A stretch of DNA of 64,000 nt from Sipunculus nudus. Lineage: Eukaryota > Annelida > Sipuncula > Golfingiida > Sipunculidae. Below are positions 12,890-25,444 of this stretch, one piece after another. Below the pieces are notes generated by a model. That model was given only the letters and a program-made list of their open reading frames with translations. It did not search any database and had not been told where the DNA came from. Every line of letters starts with the position of its first letter. Within the stretch, counting starts at the first letter, position 1. The DNA lies in the NCBI GenBank assembly GCA_026874595.1, contig CM049313.1, positions 57,431,159 through 57,495,158 on the forward strand, written 5' to 3'. A program made the position numbers and the translations under genes.

Positions 12890-13460
12890 TTTTTGATAAT
12901 TAAACTGTTGACAATTAAGCAGTTTACACATTTGTACAGTCAGATCCATTTTTTTATTGAACAAATTTTTATTTCAATTTTATGAAATGTGAACACTTGC
13001 AATATAGTCCCCAGTCCACAGGCAGAAGGACTTGAGAGTGGGTATGGATTTGGGGGGGATTTGAAAATGATGGAAGTTACATCATCTCTGTACCTCTGCA
13101 TTTATTTTCTTTATTTAATATATTTTATGCAGTTGCTATAAAACTACCTTCCACATTGTGCTCAGATGGAGGGAGTAGGGGGGTTACCATAAAATTAAAT
13201 TTCCATCCAACAGTGCTTACAGGAGTTTATTCAAAAGTTTATTCATAATTATTTACTATTTAAAAACAGGTAGATGGCAAACAAAGCAAATCACTCTTAT
13301 TCCCACTGCACTGAGGCAGGAGAAAAATGAACAATTATTTGCATTGGATCCTCATTTTTTATTACATCAATTTTATTTAAAGTTTATAAATTTTTACATG
13401 TGCAGTATAACATATATACCTGAATATTGAAGTTGATTCACAATTCTAAATTGCATCATA
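12890..13460. repeat. Diverged copy of a repeat shared with 42550-43170
   Basis: Both segments contain 'cagtttacacatttg' near the start, a G-run (13051 and 42708), 'aacagtgctta', a 'gaaaaat.aacaat.atttgcatt' block and 'caattctaaattg' or 'catttctaaattg' near the end. The order is conserved and the identity moderate. No coding potential is seen. Confidence 0.6.
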
Positions 13461-13900
13461 ATCTGTTGCTAATTCGGTCAGGTGACATATTATGGATACT
13501 GACATATTTATTTTTTCAGATATACAATTTTTTTTTATAAAATATATCTTTTGAATTTTCAAAACAATATAGGTCCTACATATACCCGATAACAAAACTT
13601 GATTCAGAATTCACAATTGTAAGTTGCACCTTTATTTATCCATGATTTGGCTCATATATTATCCAATTATGCAGGCCTACTGATGGGTTTATTTATATTT
13701 TAACAAGGGACCCATGGTTCACAGCGCTCAGCTGAAGTTAAAAATTTTGCAAATGCAAAATATGCAAAATATTCTATTGTAATGTTTTCATATATATAAG
13801 GATATAAGAAGCTAAGAGGAAAGGGGCCCTTTTATTTGGTTATAGTAAAGTTTTAAATATATGATTGCAAAACTTATATATGTCAAGACTGTCATGAAGA

Positions 13901-15268
13901 CAAGTGGCCCATGGGCCATGACGCTCGGCTAATTTAGACTGTGTGCTCATTTCTTTTATTAATGTTATATATTGTTTGTGAGAGTAGCCTATGGCTAAAG
14001 TTACCTTGTTAAAAAGTGGACAGAAAATAAAAATTTCAGGAATCATAGGAGACCTGCCCAGGACCGCTCTGGATTTCACAATAGAGGGTTCCAAGGAAAA
14101 TGGATACAATTTTTACCCTGTCTGTCTAGGTGCTCAAAATCATGTTACTGGTCCATATAGCTGGCTAAATATAGGTCACCATGATCCAATTTCAGGTTTC
14201 CAAGGAGAATTGCCAAGGATTTTCCTCAATGTCATGTTAGAAGATTCTAGGGCCAATGGATACAATTTGTGCCTTGTCTGTCTTGGTGCTCAAAACCATT
14301 TTTCAGCCCATAGGTCACACAATATAGGTCACCATGATCTAATTTCAGGTTTCCAAGGACACTTGACTAAGACCTCGCTGAATTTAATATTAAAAGATTC
14401 TAAGCCTAACAGATACAATGTGTGCCCTGACTGACTGTCTGGGTACCTTTATGACTTCTTTTCCTAAAGGTCACAAAATATAAGTCATGGTGACTTAATT
14501 TCAGTTTCCCACAGACATTGGCTAATGAAATCTCAGAATATTAAATTAGAAGATTCTAGGCCTTACAAATACAGTGTGTGCCCTGCCTGACTTTCCTTGA
14601 TGCTCAAAATACATTTTTTGGCCTGTGGATCATAAAATGTAGGTCACCATGACCTAATTTCAGGTTTCCAAGGAGATTTGCCTAGGACCTTCCAGAATGT
14701 TGCATTAGAAGATTCTAGGCCTAACAGATATGATATGTGCCCATCTGAGATTCGGGGTACTAAAATTTGGGTTTTTGTCTTGCAGGTCACAAAATGTAGG
14801 TCACCATGACCTAATTTCAGGTTCCCAAGGAGATTTACCTAATGCCTCTCAGAAAATTGTGTAAGAAGATTCTAAGCCTTACAGATACAATTTGTTACCA
14901 TCTGACATTCAGGGTGTTCATTAGACATCTTTTCCTATAGGTCACAAAATATAGGTCACAGTGACCTAATTACAGGTTTCCAAGGACATTTGCCTATGAC
15001 CTCCCTACATGTCATGTTCCAGGATTCTAGCCCTAATGGATACTATTTGTGCCCAATCTGAATGACTGGGTCCTCAAAATCATGTTTTCGGCCTGTAGGT
15101 CGCAAAATATAGGTCACCATGACCTTATTTCAGGTTTTCAAGTAGATCGGCCTAGGACCTCCCTAAAAGTCACATTGGAGAATTCTAGGCCTTATCCATT
15201 CAATTTGTGCCCCATCTGACTGTCTAAATGTTAAAAATACAATTACTCTGCCCCAAGCAGATAATAAT
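13901..15268 (+). mobile_element. Composite element with ~155-bp array, left part
   Basis: It starts with a perfect palindrome TGGCCCATGGGCCA (13905-13918) followed by 'tgacgctcggct'. A tandem array then begins: 'ataggtcaccatga' type motifs occur near 14171, 14325, 14480, 14638, 14795, 14950 and 15108, a period of about 155 bp. Each unit holds 'ctaatttcaggtttccaagg' and 'gaagattctagg'. The array is interrupted at about 15269 by another insertion and resumes at about 16492. Open frames such as 13991-14434 arise from the repeat and are not genes. Confidence 0.75.
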
Positions 15269-16491
15269 TTTATGCTCGCCACACCATCAGTGTTTTGTGT
15301 GTTGGGCGCCATTAAAAGGAAATGATACTGGGGGGGGGGGGGGGGGGGACAATACTAGTATATACACAAATATTTAAAGCCCAAGACCTGCCTGGTTGAA
15401 AAGAACGTAATGATAACCAAAATCAGAGTTAAAAACTGTACCGACAAATAGTGAGAATACTTGGAGGGCTGACATCATTATTAGTAGGGGGCGCTGGGCG
15501 ATAATTAAGGTAATTAACACTGTGTTCTGGGAAATCTGGTACTCTTCACGTATGGAAACCCATAGCCAGCAGCGTGAGGACCTTGCTAAATAAGCAGATT
15601 CATTTGAAACAAGTAGTTTAATTTTATCTGCAGTATAACCAGTTCATGAAGAAGCGGAATTAACTATAGGAGAGGGTGAATATCCAATATGGCGGCACTG
15701 CTTACAAGAGGGCGGAAGTTCAAGGTAGCTAGATTTTGAATAATGATTACAGATGACCTCACTTTGACAAGAAGGGTCACGATTAGTAAGTTTATGTTAC
15801 ATACATTCCCATCTGTATTCTAACTGGACTAAAAACTCCATTAAATATTATATTAAGAAAGATCTGGGGCAACCATCATGCACTGCAAACCGGAAGTAAG
15901 TACCGGCAAATAGCAGTCCAGGACATTGTTTGAGAAGACATGCCCACGCTAGGACAAAATCACTCGTCAACCAGGACTCGGCAGCCATCTACGAAACGAC
16001 GACCAGCGAATTCATCTGACATAAAAAACGACAACCAGCAACGTACTATCTGGAAGAAAAACCCACCACCACTCCCTACACCACTGACTAAAGCACCCAA
16101 GTGTTCTTCTTATTAATGTTAAAATTTTAAAGTATATTGAATATTGTTTCTAAGCAGTATATTTGTCGAGGTGTAAACTGTTTACTTTTACTACTACTAC
16201 TTTTACTTTTAGTATGACCTATACGATATATATGGCGTGTTGTACCCCACCTTCCCGTCAGTGGGAAAGAAGGGATAATTGCTGAATATGTTGAATATGA
16301 AAATTTTAATGTTATTTTTAATAAACCTCGGCCAGTTTTTCCCACAATTCCATGTCTTGTGCGCTTCTTTCAGCACTTCTGAGAACGGAGCAAGTGACTG
16401 GATGGGTATGAATGATATTATCAAGTTTTGATTAATTACTGGATAATTGTGAGCAGGTTCAGGTGTGTGCATGTTGGTGTGATAGAGCATA
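15269..16491 (+). mobile_element. Insertion with inverted ends inside the 155-bp array
   Basis: The array on both sides belongs to one element, so this ~1.2 kb block is an insertion. Its ends are inverted: left 'tttatgctc', then 'cacacca'; the right end carries the complement ('tggtgtga', then 'gagcataaa'). It contains a long G-run (about 15332-15349), a GC-richer middle with 'aatatggcggc' (15679-15689) and 'ccggaagt' (15890-15897), and no long ORF. I read it as a non-autonomous DNA element. A solo LTR is an alternative, since 'gttgggcgcca' at about 15300-15312 is the complement of a lysine-type primer-binding motif. Confidence 0.5.
15682..15720 (+). other. Possible captured first exon with ATG and splice donor
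   Basis: Within the insertion an ATG in a strong YY1-like context opens a short frame, MAALLTRGRKFK, which runs straight into a GTAGCT donor-like sequence. This arrangement (YY1 site over the start codon, short first exon) is typical of housekeeping-gene first exons. No second exon could be recognised downstream, so this may be a captured fragment or chance. Confidence 0.2.
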
Positions 16492-16965
16492 AATCATGTT
16501 TTATTCGGCCCGTAGGTCAAAAAGTATAGGTTACCATGACCTAATTTCAGGTTTCCAAGGAGATTTGCCTAGAAACTCCCAGGATATTGTGTTAGAAGTT
16601 TCTAGGCTCCACAAATACAAATTGTCCCCATCTGACATTCAGGGTGCTCGTATGACATCTTTTCCCTTTAGGTTGCAGAATATAGGTCACAGTGACCTTG
16701 TTTCACGTTTCCAAAGGCATTTGCCTAGGGTTTCCAAAAATTCCGGTAAGTCACAAAATATAGGTCAACATGACCTTATTTCAGGTTTCCAAGGAGATTT
16801 GCCAAGGGCCTCCCTGGAGGTAAAGTTAGAAGTTTCTAGGTCTTACGGTTACAATTTATGCCCTGTTAACGGACGGACGGCCAGACAGCTGGCCAGACGC
16901 TGGACACAGGGTGATCACAATTGCTCAGATGACTTACAGTCAGCTGAGCTAAAAAAAAAACAGTA
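16492..16965 (+). mobile_element. Composite element with ~155-bp array, right part and tail
   Basis: The array resumes with 'cggcccgtaggtca' and two to three further ~155-bp units. It closes with 'ggacggacggccagacagc', 'ggtgatcacaattgctcag' and the tail 'gacttacagtcagctgagct' plus an A-run. The open frame 16496-16966 is simply the repeat read through. Together with the left part it forms one element of about 1.8 kb without the insertion. Confidence 0.7.
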
Positions 16966-18090
16966 AAAGTTTTGAGATATACTGTGATGCATATGAAAAA
17001 TTTACAGATGAACAGGCAAGTGGACAGATTGAACTAATACCTTTATTTCACTTTCAGGGGAATTATGCATTTAAGTTTATATTAAAATTTTTTTTTTTAG
17101 CATATCCTCTTTTCCATTAATAGTTTTATCAGATTCATCTTTTTATTTAGTTTTATAAATTTGTAATAAAATAATCTGAAAAGAAAATTAAAATATCAGA
17201 ATTCTAAGTTGCAATCATCATTTATCAAGAGTGTAACTCATATCGGGTTGTATTATGCAAACACATATATTTTATTATTTCTAAATCTCAAATGTTTGAA
17301 CTTAATTTAAAAGAAAATAATGCCACAACATGGCATGTTCTAGATTTTTTCTTGAATCACTAATAAAAAGTTTTGGACATCGGAATTCTCAGTCAATGCT
17401 GAACTACAATGCCGTACATTCACTGAAATAAAAGATTCAGTAAAGTTGATAGAAAAACATCTTTTCAGATGAAGTATACACACTGTTGGTTGAATGAGGG
17501 ACAAACAATATCATTGTGCCAAATACATACTCCCAGCTATAATTTATAACTGGAATTAAAAGTCACTCTCACACCTCTTGAAGTTTTTACTCTTCTGAAT
17601 TAAGGAATTACTTATCTGATGAACATCCACACTTTCACAGCAATACACAACTTTGTATAGACACAATTAAATGTGCACTTTAATTATAGTAACCCTATGT
17701 ATGGGTACAATACAATTATTGTAACCCTTGTACAATACAAAATCTAAACTGTAGCATAGGCTAGAATGAGAATGAATCAAATACAGGAAATTATAACATT
17801 CATCTAGTTTATGCACCATCTGGGGAGGTGGGGAGGAGTGCAGGGCAGAGGGGAAGCCTGCTAGTAGTGGCCAAGCTGAGCCAAGGCAAGCTGCCTGGAG
17901 TGGCACTACAAAACACAAGTGAAGGCTGTACTACTAGGTGGGCTAGATGTAAACAACACTTGACATGGTGTATGAAAACTTGAATAAAAGCTACTCTTTT
18001 CGATCAATTCCTTTGAAATTTCAGATTTTAAAAGATTAAATCCTTTTGTATATATTCTGTGAAAATTAAAACCACATTGCTTACAGGGAA
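16966..18090. other. No gene seen
   Basis: AT-rich sequence without a convincing exon. The last ~95 bases ('tttttgatcaatt.cttt.aa' through 'gtgaaaattaaa') are shared with segments near 43555, 44490 and 48410, so they belong to an interspersed repeat that often lies just before the palindromic heads. Confidence 0.5.
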
Positions 18091-19010
18091 CAAGTGACCC
18101 ATGGGTCATGATGCTCAGCCTACTGACATGTTGATAATGTCCTTGCACAGACAACTAATTAAGATAAGTGGCATCATTGTTCATGCATATTAGCTTAAGT
18201 TCATCAAGACCCATAAGCACAACAAATTTGATAACAATCAAACCAGCCTTTCACGAGGAATCTGGCAATTAGTGTGTATTTTGCATTATTTCTGGGGTGT
18301 TCAAACATACCCCAAAACTCTGAGAATATAGATCACTGTGACCCAATTTCAGGTTCCTTGGGAGAACTTTTGAGGAAGTCTCAGGATGTCAAGTTAGAAG
18401 ATTCTGGGCCCCATGGTTACGATTTGTGACCTACTTTGGTATCAAATTTTTAATTATTCTGGGGGGGTACTTCAGAGCCCCATAGCTTGGACAATATGGG
18501 TGACAGAAACCTAATTTCAGGTTTCTAAGGAGACTTTTCATGGGTCTCCCAGCATGTCAGGAAAGAAGATTCTAGGTCTAGCCATTACAATTTACGCCTT
18601 GTTAATAGATGACACATCTTTTATGGTCTCAAAAATAGATAAAAAAATAGTAAAAAATTGAAAATTGTACAGGTAGTGCCACCAGTCTGCAGAAACTGAT
18701 GAAACACTCCATGATCAATATCCATGCAAAGAATCATGGTGATCAATGCATTAGTTGTTCAGATATTTGAGCTTTTGTATCCAATTTTTTATTATTCTGG
18801 GGGTTACTTTGAAACCCCATATCTTGAAGAATATGGGTAACAGAGACTTAATTCCAGGTTCACATGGAGATTTTTCATGGACCTCTCTGGATGTAGTGTG
18901 AGAAGATTCCAGGTCCAGTGGTAACGATTTGTGCCTTGTTAACGGCTGGACGGCCGACAGACAAAGATTGATCGCTATAGCTCAGATGACTTACAGTCAG
19001 CTGAGTTAAA
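18091..19010 (+). mobile_element. Composite element, head to tail
   Basis: It begins with the perfect palindrome TGACCCATGGGTCA (18095-18108) followed by 'tgatgctcagcc'. Two ~335-bp type units follow, with 'ctaatttcaggtt', 'gaagattctagg' and 'ccaccagtctgcag'. It ends with 'ggctggacggccgacagaca', 'gatcgctatagctcagatga' and 'cagtcagctgagttaaaa'. No protein is encoded. Confidence 0.7.
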
Positions 19011-19600
19011 AACGTGCCATTGCCAAAGTTGGACAAAATTTACGGTATTGATTTTTTATTTATGCTAATAACTTAAAAGTTTTGCAAATTCAGATCTAAT
19101 TTTGGGAAAATAATTGAATCTTGATTAAATAAAGTTATATCCCGGAAAAAAAGTCTCCAGCTTCAGCAAATTCTCAAGTGAGTATATATATTTCCTGAAT
19201 TTTTAAAAATTTCATTATCTTTAGTTCAATAACTTTATAACAATAAGCAGTACAGACCTAATTTTTGGTATGATAATAGAAAATGAATTGAAGAATATGT
19301 ATACTGAATATGATAAAAAACAGATCAGTGGTTTTGATATTAGGCAGTCTTGAAGTGTAACAATGGCTTTTTTATGGAAAACGGAGGTTTTTCCTTTATA
19401 TCTCAAAGGAACGAAGTCCTAATGACCCGATTTTCAGTATAGTAGGAGATTTTGGAGACATTTAATGGTATGCAAAATTTTGGAATCGTAGGTCCAACGG
19501 TTTTAAAAGTGCCCTGTTAACGGCCGGATGGACGACGGACAAAGGACCATGACTATAGCTCAGATCAGTGACTTACAGTCAGCTGAGCTAAAAACTAGAC
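19011..19600 (+). repeat. Repeat unit shared with 44580-45080 and 53710-54375
   Basis: It starts 'gtgccattgccaaagttgga' and contains 'tttatgctaataactta', 'caattgaatcttgattaaat' and 'aggcagtcttgaagtgtaac', in the same order as the copies near 44.6 and 53.7 kb. It ends with the family tail hairpin: arms TAGCTCAG (19556-19563) and CTGAGCTA (19583-19590) followed by A residues. Confidence 0.7.
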
Positions 19601-20335
19601 AGAGCTGGTCTCTGAGATTATTTCTGTGAAATATTGAACCAATTGGCTGAATGATTTCAGAAAAGATTTTCAAATGTTTTCTAGCTTTTTCGGAATAAAA
19701 TGTAAGATAATGCAGATCGTGCCACTAAACACTCAATCCCACAACATTTGATATGTGACAGATTTTTGGATAAAATTTGGGGATGCTAGTTCCTGCTATT
19801 CCTGAGAAATTCTGGATTAATGTCCTGATGACACCTTTACAGAGAATGTCAATTTGGGTGGTGCCACCAATACTTCAATTTCAAATAAGACTCTTGTCAC
19901 CATCATTTGCATAAAATTTGGAGATGATAGCACCAGCCGTTTCTGAAATTGTAATTTTAGTATCCCTTTTTCGGCCAAATGACTTAGTTCAGCTTCCTGT
20001 ATCTCAGCCAAAATTCTCTGAACTGTAACCATTTGAACAATCCTGAGAAAAATTGTTTTAGGGATTATTTCTGTTAAATGTTGTATGTTTTGGCTTGACA
20101 GTTTCAGAGGAGAAGGGTTTTAAAGTGTTTTTAGTTTTTTCCCAATAAAATCTAAAGTAAATGCAGATAGCCAAAAAAAAGCAAAATCTGATAGTTTTTT
20201 TACATGACTGATTTTTTGCATAAGGTTTGGTGATGATAACTTCTGCCATTTTTGAAATAGTATCAGTTAACTTTCAGATGATGAACAACACTGCACCATC
20301 ACATAATCTCACAGGTTTGCTAACAAAATGGAATT
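19601..20335 (+). repeat. Repeat family with 'gccaaaa.tc.ctgaac.g..accattt' units
   Basis: Sequence related to 51280-53080 and 61900-62280. Shared landmarks are 'ttctgtgaaatattgaac', 'agctttttc', 'aatgcagat', 'cttcctgtatctcagccaaa' and the tail 'gcaccatcacataatctcac' followed by 'aggtttgctaa'. It is noncoding. Short open frames on the minus strand at 19817 and 20058 are repeat-derived. Confidence 0.65.
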
Positions 20336-20923
20336 CGAGGCACTGAATCCAGCTTTGTCAAAAGTTATGAACGATTTTGCAAACAGTCCTAACCATAAAT
20401 AATCTCATTCATAGTAATCTTGTAATTAGCGTTGTTATTGTTCAATGTAAACAATTTGTATGAAAATAAATAATATATTATAAATGAAAATTTCAACTAT
20501 ACAATTCATACAATAATTCTGTGACTATGAAGAGTATTTCCTCTGTGGTGTACTTGATCTCCTATTTTTGCCAAAAGCAGCGGCATGTCAGGGCGTGTGG
20601 TCTTTTCATAGTTCATTTCAGACAAACAATCTATTGTTGGCTGCACTAAAAAGTCGAGATTTTTTATTTTGGGTTTCTTTTTAAGGCCACATCAATAAAA
20701 GAGAATTTACGGTAACTTATTTTATACTGTAACTTCAAGCATGGTTAAATTTGTACATATTTAGAATATATTAATTAATACTATAAACACTCCTTAGAAC
20801 AAGGAGCATTTTGGCACATTAGGTTGAACAGGTGTTTCCCAAACATCTGTGTTTTACCACACATATTCGAATCTGCATAACACCTGTTTGTTTCTTTTTA
20901 TCTTGTAATTTACTGCACAAAAC
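20336..20923. other. No gene seen
   Basis: AT-rich sequence without visible ORF, splice-bounded exon or matched repeat. Confidence 0.5.
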
Positions 20924-22672
20924 AAGTGGCCCATGGACCATGAGGCTCAGCTAAATTTGACTGGGTGCTCATTTTTTTTTTATTAATGTTATTGTGTGTT
21001 AGAATAGCCTATAGCTTATGTTACTATTGTTGAAAATGGACAGCAATTTCAAATTTCAGGATTCAAAGGAGACTTGCCAAGGACCCTCCTGTATTTCACA
21101 AAAGAAAGTTCCAAGAATAATGGACCCAGTCTGTCTGGGTGCTCTAAATCATATTTCTGCTCCATAGCTCACAGAATATAAAGGTCACTATGACCCCATT
21201 TCAGGTTTTCAAAGAGATTATCCAAGGACCTCCATCAGTGTTATGCTAGATGAGTTACAGTCACCTGAGCTAAAAAAGCAATTCACCCAATCATATAATT
21301 CTAAAATAATTCTATTTTATATTAACACACACACAGTTTCCAACATAATCATAGACTGTTCATATTTTACTTAGAGGCCGATCGAGTTGGTAGATGCAAT
21401 TGACCTCATCATTGAGACAGGCACACAAAGTTGGGAGTTATACAAAAATAGAATTATGAGTATGAATTGATTCTAATATAAATAGTTCTAAGCCACTATT
21501 TTAGGTGTTAGGGTATATTACTCTTATAGGGATTGTCTAACTAGTGGCCCATGGGCCATGACGCTCAGCTGAATTCAGAGAAAACCATGGGCAACATATG
21601 ACTCCCTGAGTGGAAGTCTCAAAAATAAAGAAAAAATTTGAAAAAAAAAAATCCAGGTGGTCCACCAGTCTGCAGGAACTGATGAACAATCCATGATCAA
21701 TATGCATGCAAAAAATCATGGCGATCAATGAATCAGTTATTCAGATCCTGGAACATCTGTATCAAAATTTTAATTATTCTGGAGGGGACTTACTTTCCCC
21801 ATAGCTTAAAGGATATGGGTAACAAAGACCTAATTTCAGGTTTCATTGAAGACATTTCACGACTTCCTTGGATGATAAGTAAGAAAATTCTAGGTCAAAC
21901 AGTGACTTTTTGTGCTCTGATTAAAGATAAGGCTTGATTTTAAATTCTTAAAAATAGTGAAAAAATGTGTAAAAATTTAAAAAAATACAGTAGCACAACC
22001 AGTCTTTAGGGAACTGATGGAACACTCCATGATCAATATGCATGCAAAAAAACATGGCTGTCAGTGCATAAATTATTCAGATACTGTTGTTTTTATATCA
22101 CATTTTAATTATTCTGAGGGGTATTTACTAGCCCCATAGCTCAGAAAATTAGGGTAGCAGAGACCTTATTTTATGTTTTAAAGGAAAATTTCATGCACCT
22201 CCCTAGATGACAAGTATGAAGATTCTAGTTCAAGCGGTTATTATTTAAATTGTGCTTTGTTAACAGATGAGGCTTTATTTGGAGGTCCCAAAATAGAGAA
22301 AATAATGTGTAAAAATTTGAAAAAATACAGGTGCAACCAGTCTACAGGAACTGATGAAACACTCCATGATCAATATGCATGCAAAAAATCATGGAGATCA
22401 ATGCATTAATCATTCAGATACCGGAGCCTTTGTATCAAATTTTTAATTATTCCATGGCCCCATATCTCAGAGGATTTAGGTAACAGAGACTTAATTTTGA
22501 TTTTTCAAAGGACATTTTTCTTGGACCTTCCTGGATGTAAAGTAAGAAGATTCTAGGTCCAGTGGTAACAGTTTGTGCCCTGTTAAATGCCAGATGGCTG
22601 GAAAGACGGACCGAAGAAGGACAAAGGGTGATGGCTATAGCTCAGTTGATTTTCAGTCAGCTGAGTTAAAAT
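20924..22672 (+). mobile_element. Two composite elements in series
   Basis: The first (about 20924-21275) has a head with one mismatch in the palindrome, two ~155-bp units and the tail 'cagtcacctgagctaaaaaa'. The second (21541-22672) has a perfect palindromic head TGGCCCATGGGCCA (21545-21558), about three ~335-bp type units ('ctcaaaaatagagaaaa', 'ccaccagtctgcaggaactg', 'catgatcaatatgcatgcaa') and a tail at about 22620-22672. The 260 bases between them show nothing recognisable. Confidence 0.65.
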
Positions 22673-23009
22673 TCATAAGTTGGGCTTGCCTATGGTGAAG
22701 CATGGTGGGGATTGTGCCTGACTATCAGCTGTTACATAGGCCTATTCCTGCAACAGAATGACCAAGTTTGTTACAGTTTTACAATTTACAAGCACTTGTT
22801 GGTAAAGTTACTAATATATGCATATATTTATACATAAGTAAATAAAGAATGTGTAAAAAGCCAAAAGATTCATTTGCCGCCTCGTTCTGATTACCCTGCT
22901 GAACTGTGTGTCAAGCATGTGGCACGCGCCCTTAGTTGTTGATTGCGCAATAATGTCCTTGCGGTGCAATAAACCTGAATGGCCTCATGCCTTGCTATTT
23001 CGAGCTCAC
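22673..23009. other. Flank of the DNA transposon, no gene
   Basis: Unassigned sequence between the tail of the preceding element and the left terminus of the transposon at about 23010. No coding region is seen. Confidence 0.45.
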
Positions 23010-23025
23010 CCCATACAAAAAAAAA
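23010..23025 (+). repeat. Left terminal inverted repeat of the transposon
   Basis: CCCATACA plus an A-run, inverted relative to 36724-36739. It is immediately followed by 'ggttgcagcaacc', itself a palindrome, and then by the subterminal array. Confidence 0.5.
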
Positions 23026-23029
23026 AGGT

Positions 23030-23345
23030 TGCAGCAACCTTGCAGCAACCTTGTGGCAACGTTGCTGCTACCCATTTTAGGTTGCAGCAAAGGGTACCAG
23101 CTAGTCGCCAGGTACCAGCAAGCTGGAACCCAAGGTTCCCACAACGTTGCTGCAACTTACCAGCTAGTTGCCACATACCAGCTAGCTGGAACCCAAGGTT
23201 CCCACAATGTTGCTGCAACATACCAGCTAGTCACAAACTACCAGCTAGCCAGAACCCAGGTTCCAACAACGTTGCTGCAACATACCAGCTAGTCACCACG
23301 TACCACCTAGCTGGAACCCAAGGTTCCCACAGCAATGCTGCAAGT
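23030..23345. repeat. Left subterminal array, ~63-bp units
   Basis: About four units carry 'aacccaaggttccca', 'caacgttgctgcaac', 'taccagctagt' and 'taccagctagctgg' in order, after a shorter stretch of 'gttgcagcaacctt'. Several sub-motifs are palindromic (GCAACGTTGC, AGCTAGCT). The period is a multiple of three, which keeps several frames open (22908-23369 and others); these are not genes. Dense subterminal motifs are what CACTA-type transposition proteins bind, so a similar role is plausible here. Confidence 0.75.
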
Positions 23346-25329
23346 TTATACACATATGCATGCAGCTAGATGAAATCAAAGGTGCCTACAACACACAGGC
23401 TCTGTATAAAAATAGATCTCCACTAGCCACAAGATTCCAACTAGCAGAAAGAAACCACAGGTTAAATTCACAAGGTCTCTGCATCCACCTGGGGGTTGGC
23501 CTAACAATCAACACATTTTAATGCAAATTTCTTTCAAATGAAAAATTCTTTCAATTTGGTAACTTACGACATAAATTTTTAATTTAAAATTCAGTCTACG
23601 TAAATTTATTATATTTAATATGATGTAAAATCAGTACTGGTATGCCAATGGTTTACTTGGGTGACCATTTTGCCAGAGAGTTCTCCTTGCAATAAGTGTA
23701 CACATAAGATAGCCGGTGGGCAACTGAATTACATTAATACAAATTAAAATATCTTTATAATGTTCACATCATCCAATTTTAGTGGTGAGGAAGCATTAAC
23801 TGTTGGAAGTTGTTAAACATGCACACACACAGCAAGCACCCAATCACCTCTAAATTCAGTGAAAACACATCATACAAATTCAAACATTTAATGCAAGAAT
23901 GGTTAAATATGCATCAAAGATGAAACATTTGAATTTACTTATTATACTACCCAGTGATTAAAGTAAGATGCCATAGTTTTGCAGTGTTTACAAAATTAAT
24001 AAAATTTTGACTATAAATCTAAACATGAACAATTTTAACAATACCATATGTCTGTATGGCTGACTATCAAGTTGAGATCCAAGTATGAAGTCCTAACAAA
24101 TTACTACGGACTAAAGAATTCTCCTTTACTCTCACACAAACCAAAGCTAATATTTCCAATGTTACTGATGAAAAAATGTAAATCCCAGACACATATTTTC
24201 CTCCATAATTTATCTGGGTAATTATATTACTGAATCAATGGTATGCATGGTTATCTTAAGTATGTTATTTTTGTTTGCTGTGTCTAAAGTGGAAAGACAA
24301 AAGTTTGATATTAAAGATTTAAAGACATCTCTCATTTTATCATTACATCAAATTGTGAACATATAATATATATAAATAAAAGGCAGGTACTGATAATTTT
24401 ACCTCAGAACCTAACCCTAGATTAATAAATTTTAGATATACTTGTTGCTATGGTGATATAAATTACAATGATAAACCAGTGAGTTTGACATCAGTGAATT
24501 TCCTAATTAAATATAAGCATTTTCATTCACACAAAGAAATTACAATTGGCATCCATTCACATTCTTCAACAATACTCCACAACTATCTCAACTGAATTCC
24601 ATGAACATTAGTCTTTTTTTTTTCCATGGCCTGTTGGTGACACTGTCTATTGAATGAGAATATAAGGTATCCATATGATGAGAATGATTTTATTTATAAA
24701 GGGACACGTTCAGGAGCAATGCTGTGCCTATTTTTTCATACTATCAGTTCAGTTTTGCTTTATACGATACTTTCCCACAAAACCGGCCCAGCACACAGCC
24801 ATATAGAACCTCGCACACGGCTGTTTAACACCTTGTTATGGCTCCGTATGTTGGTAAACACAATCCACGTGTCTGTTTACCATAACAAGGCCATGTGACT
24901 GGAGGTCCAAATATGAGTCTAAACACATGTTTTAGCTAGTATGGAAAAGCATTATATTTTTGGTCAAGTCAGTCGAGGCATCTCCTGATCGACATGTGTT
25001 ATAGCTCCGTGATGCACGTCCCCCTGTGCTGTGTTTACGCTGACACCTGTGATCGCGCCTGATACATTGTTTTAAACACTCGTTTACTGGAGTAAGCAAA
25101 TGGTTTCAAGGCAATATTTTGGCAGGTATATATTTTTTTTAAAGGGAAGAAGCTATTTTTTGTGTTAATTGAACATGCTTTTTAGGTGATTGGACCCCTT
25201 TAATTTCTCTTGATTTCAGGTTTGATATGCACAGGGTTAAGAATAATCCAGAGGTCATAACCTGTTGTTAAGACATGAGAGCAGATCTCTGAAGTTATAT
25301 AACGAGATTTCAATATTATGCCATCAAGG
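23346..25329. other. Noncoding left arm of the transposon
   Basis: No exon or ORF of interest. A perfect 11-bp inverted repeat (CCTTGTTATGG at 24831-24841, complement at 24880-24890) sits in a locally CpG-containing stretch (24770-25060). A possible ATTAAA poly(A) signal for the minus-strand transposase lies at 25199-25204. Confidence 0.45.
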
Positions 25330-25392
25330 CACTGACAAGGTTCAAACCAGGGAACAGTCCAAAGCCTTAACCACCAGGCTACATCTTACCTC
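25330..25392 (-). other. tRNA-like fragment (SINE head or tRNA remnant)
   Basis: Read on the minus strand, 'tagcctggtggttaag' resembles a tRNA A box with D-loop. 'ggtttgaacc' about 30 bases later resembles a B box. No full cloverleaf is visible and the rest of a SINE was not identified. It is most likely a tRNA-derived SINE fragment inserted just downstream of the transposase gene. Confidence 0.35.
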
Positions 25393-25444
25393 TTGAACTT
25401 TAAATCTTTGAGATGTACACACTGTTCTCCCTCTCACATGTGGT

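Noticed and set aside
13991-14434. 147-codon open frame with repeated HDLISGFQG-like motifs
   Set aside because: This is translation of the ~155-bp repeat array; the same pattern appears in other copies (16496-16966) with stops at different places.
15300-15312. Retroviral-type lysine primer-binding motif (complement)
   Set aside because: Eleven bases match, but no paired LTR, polypurine tract or pol was seen next to it, so I did not call a retroelement from it alone.
22908-23369. 153- and 101-codon open frames on the plus strand and one on the minus strand
   Set aside because: They run through the 63-bp subterminal array of the transposon, whose period is divisible by three.
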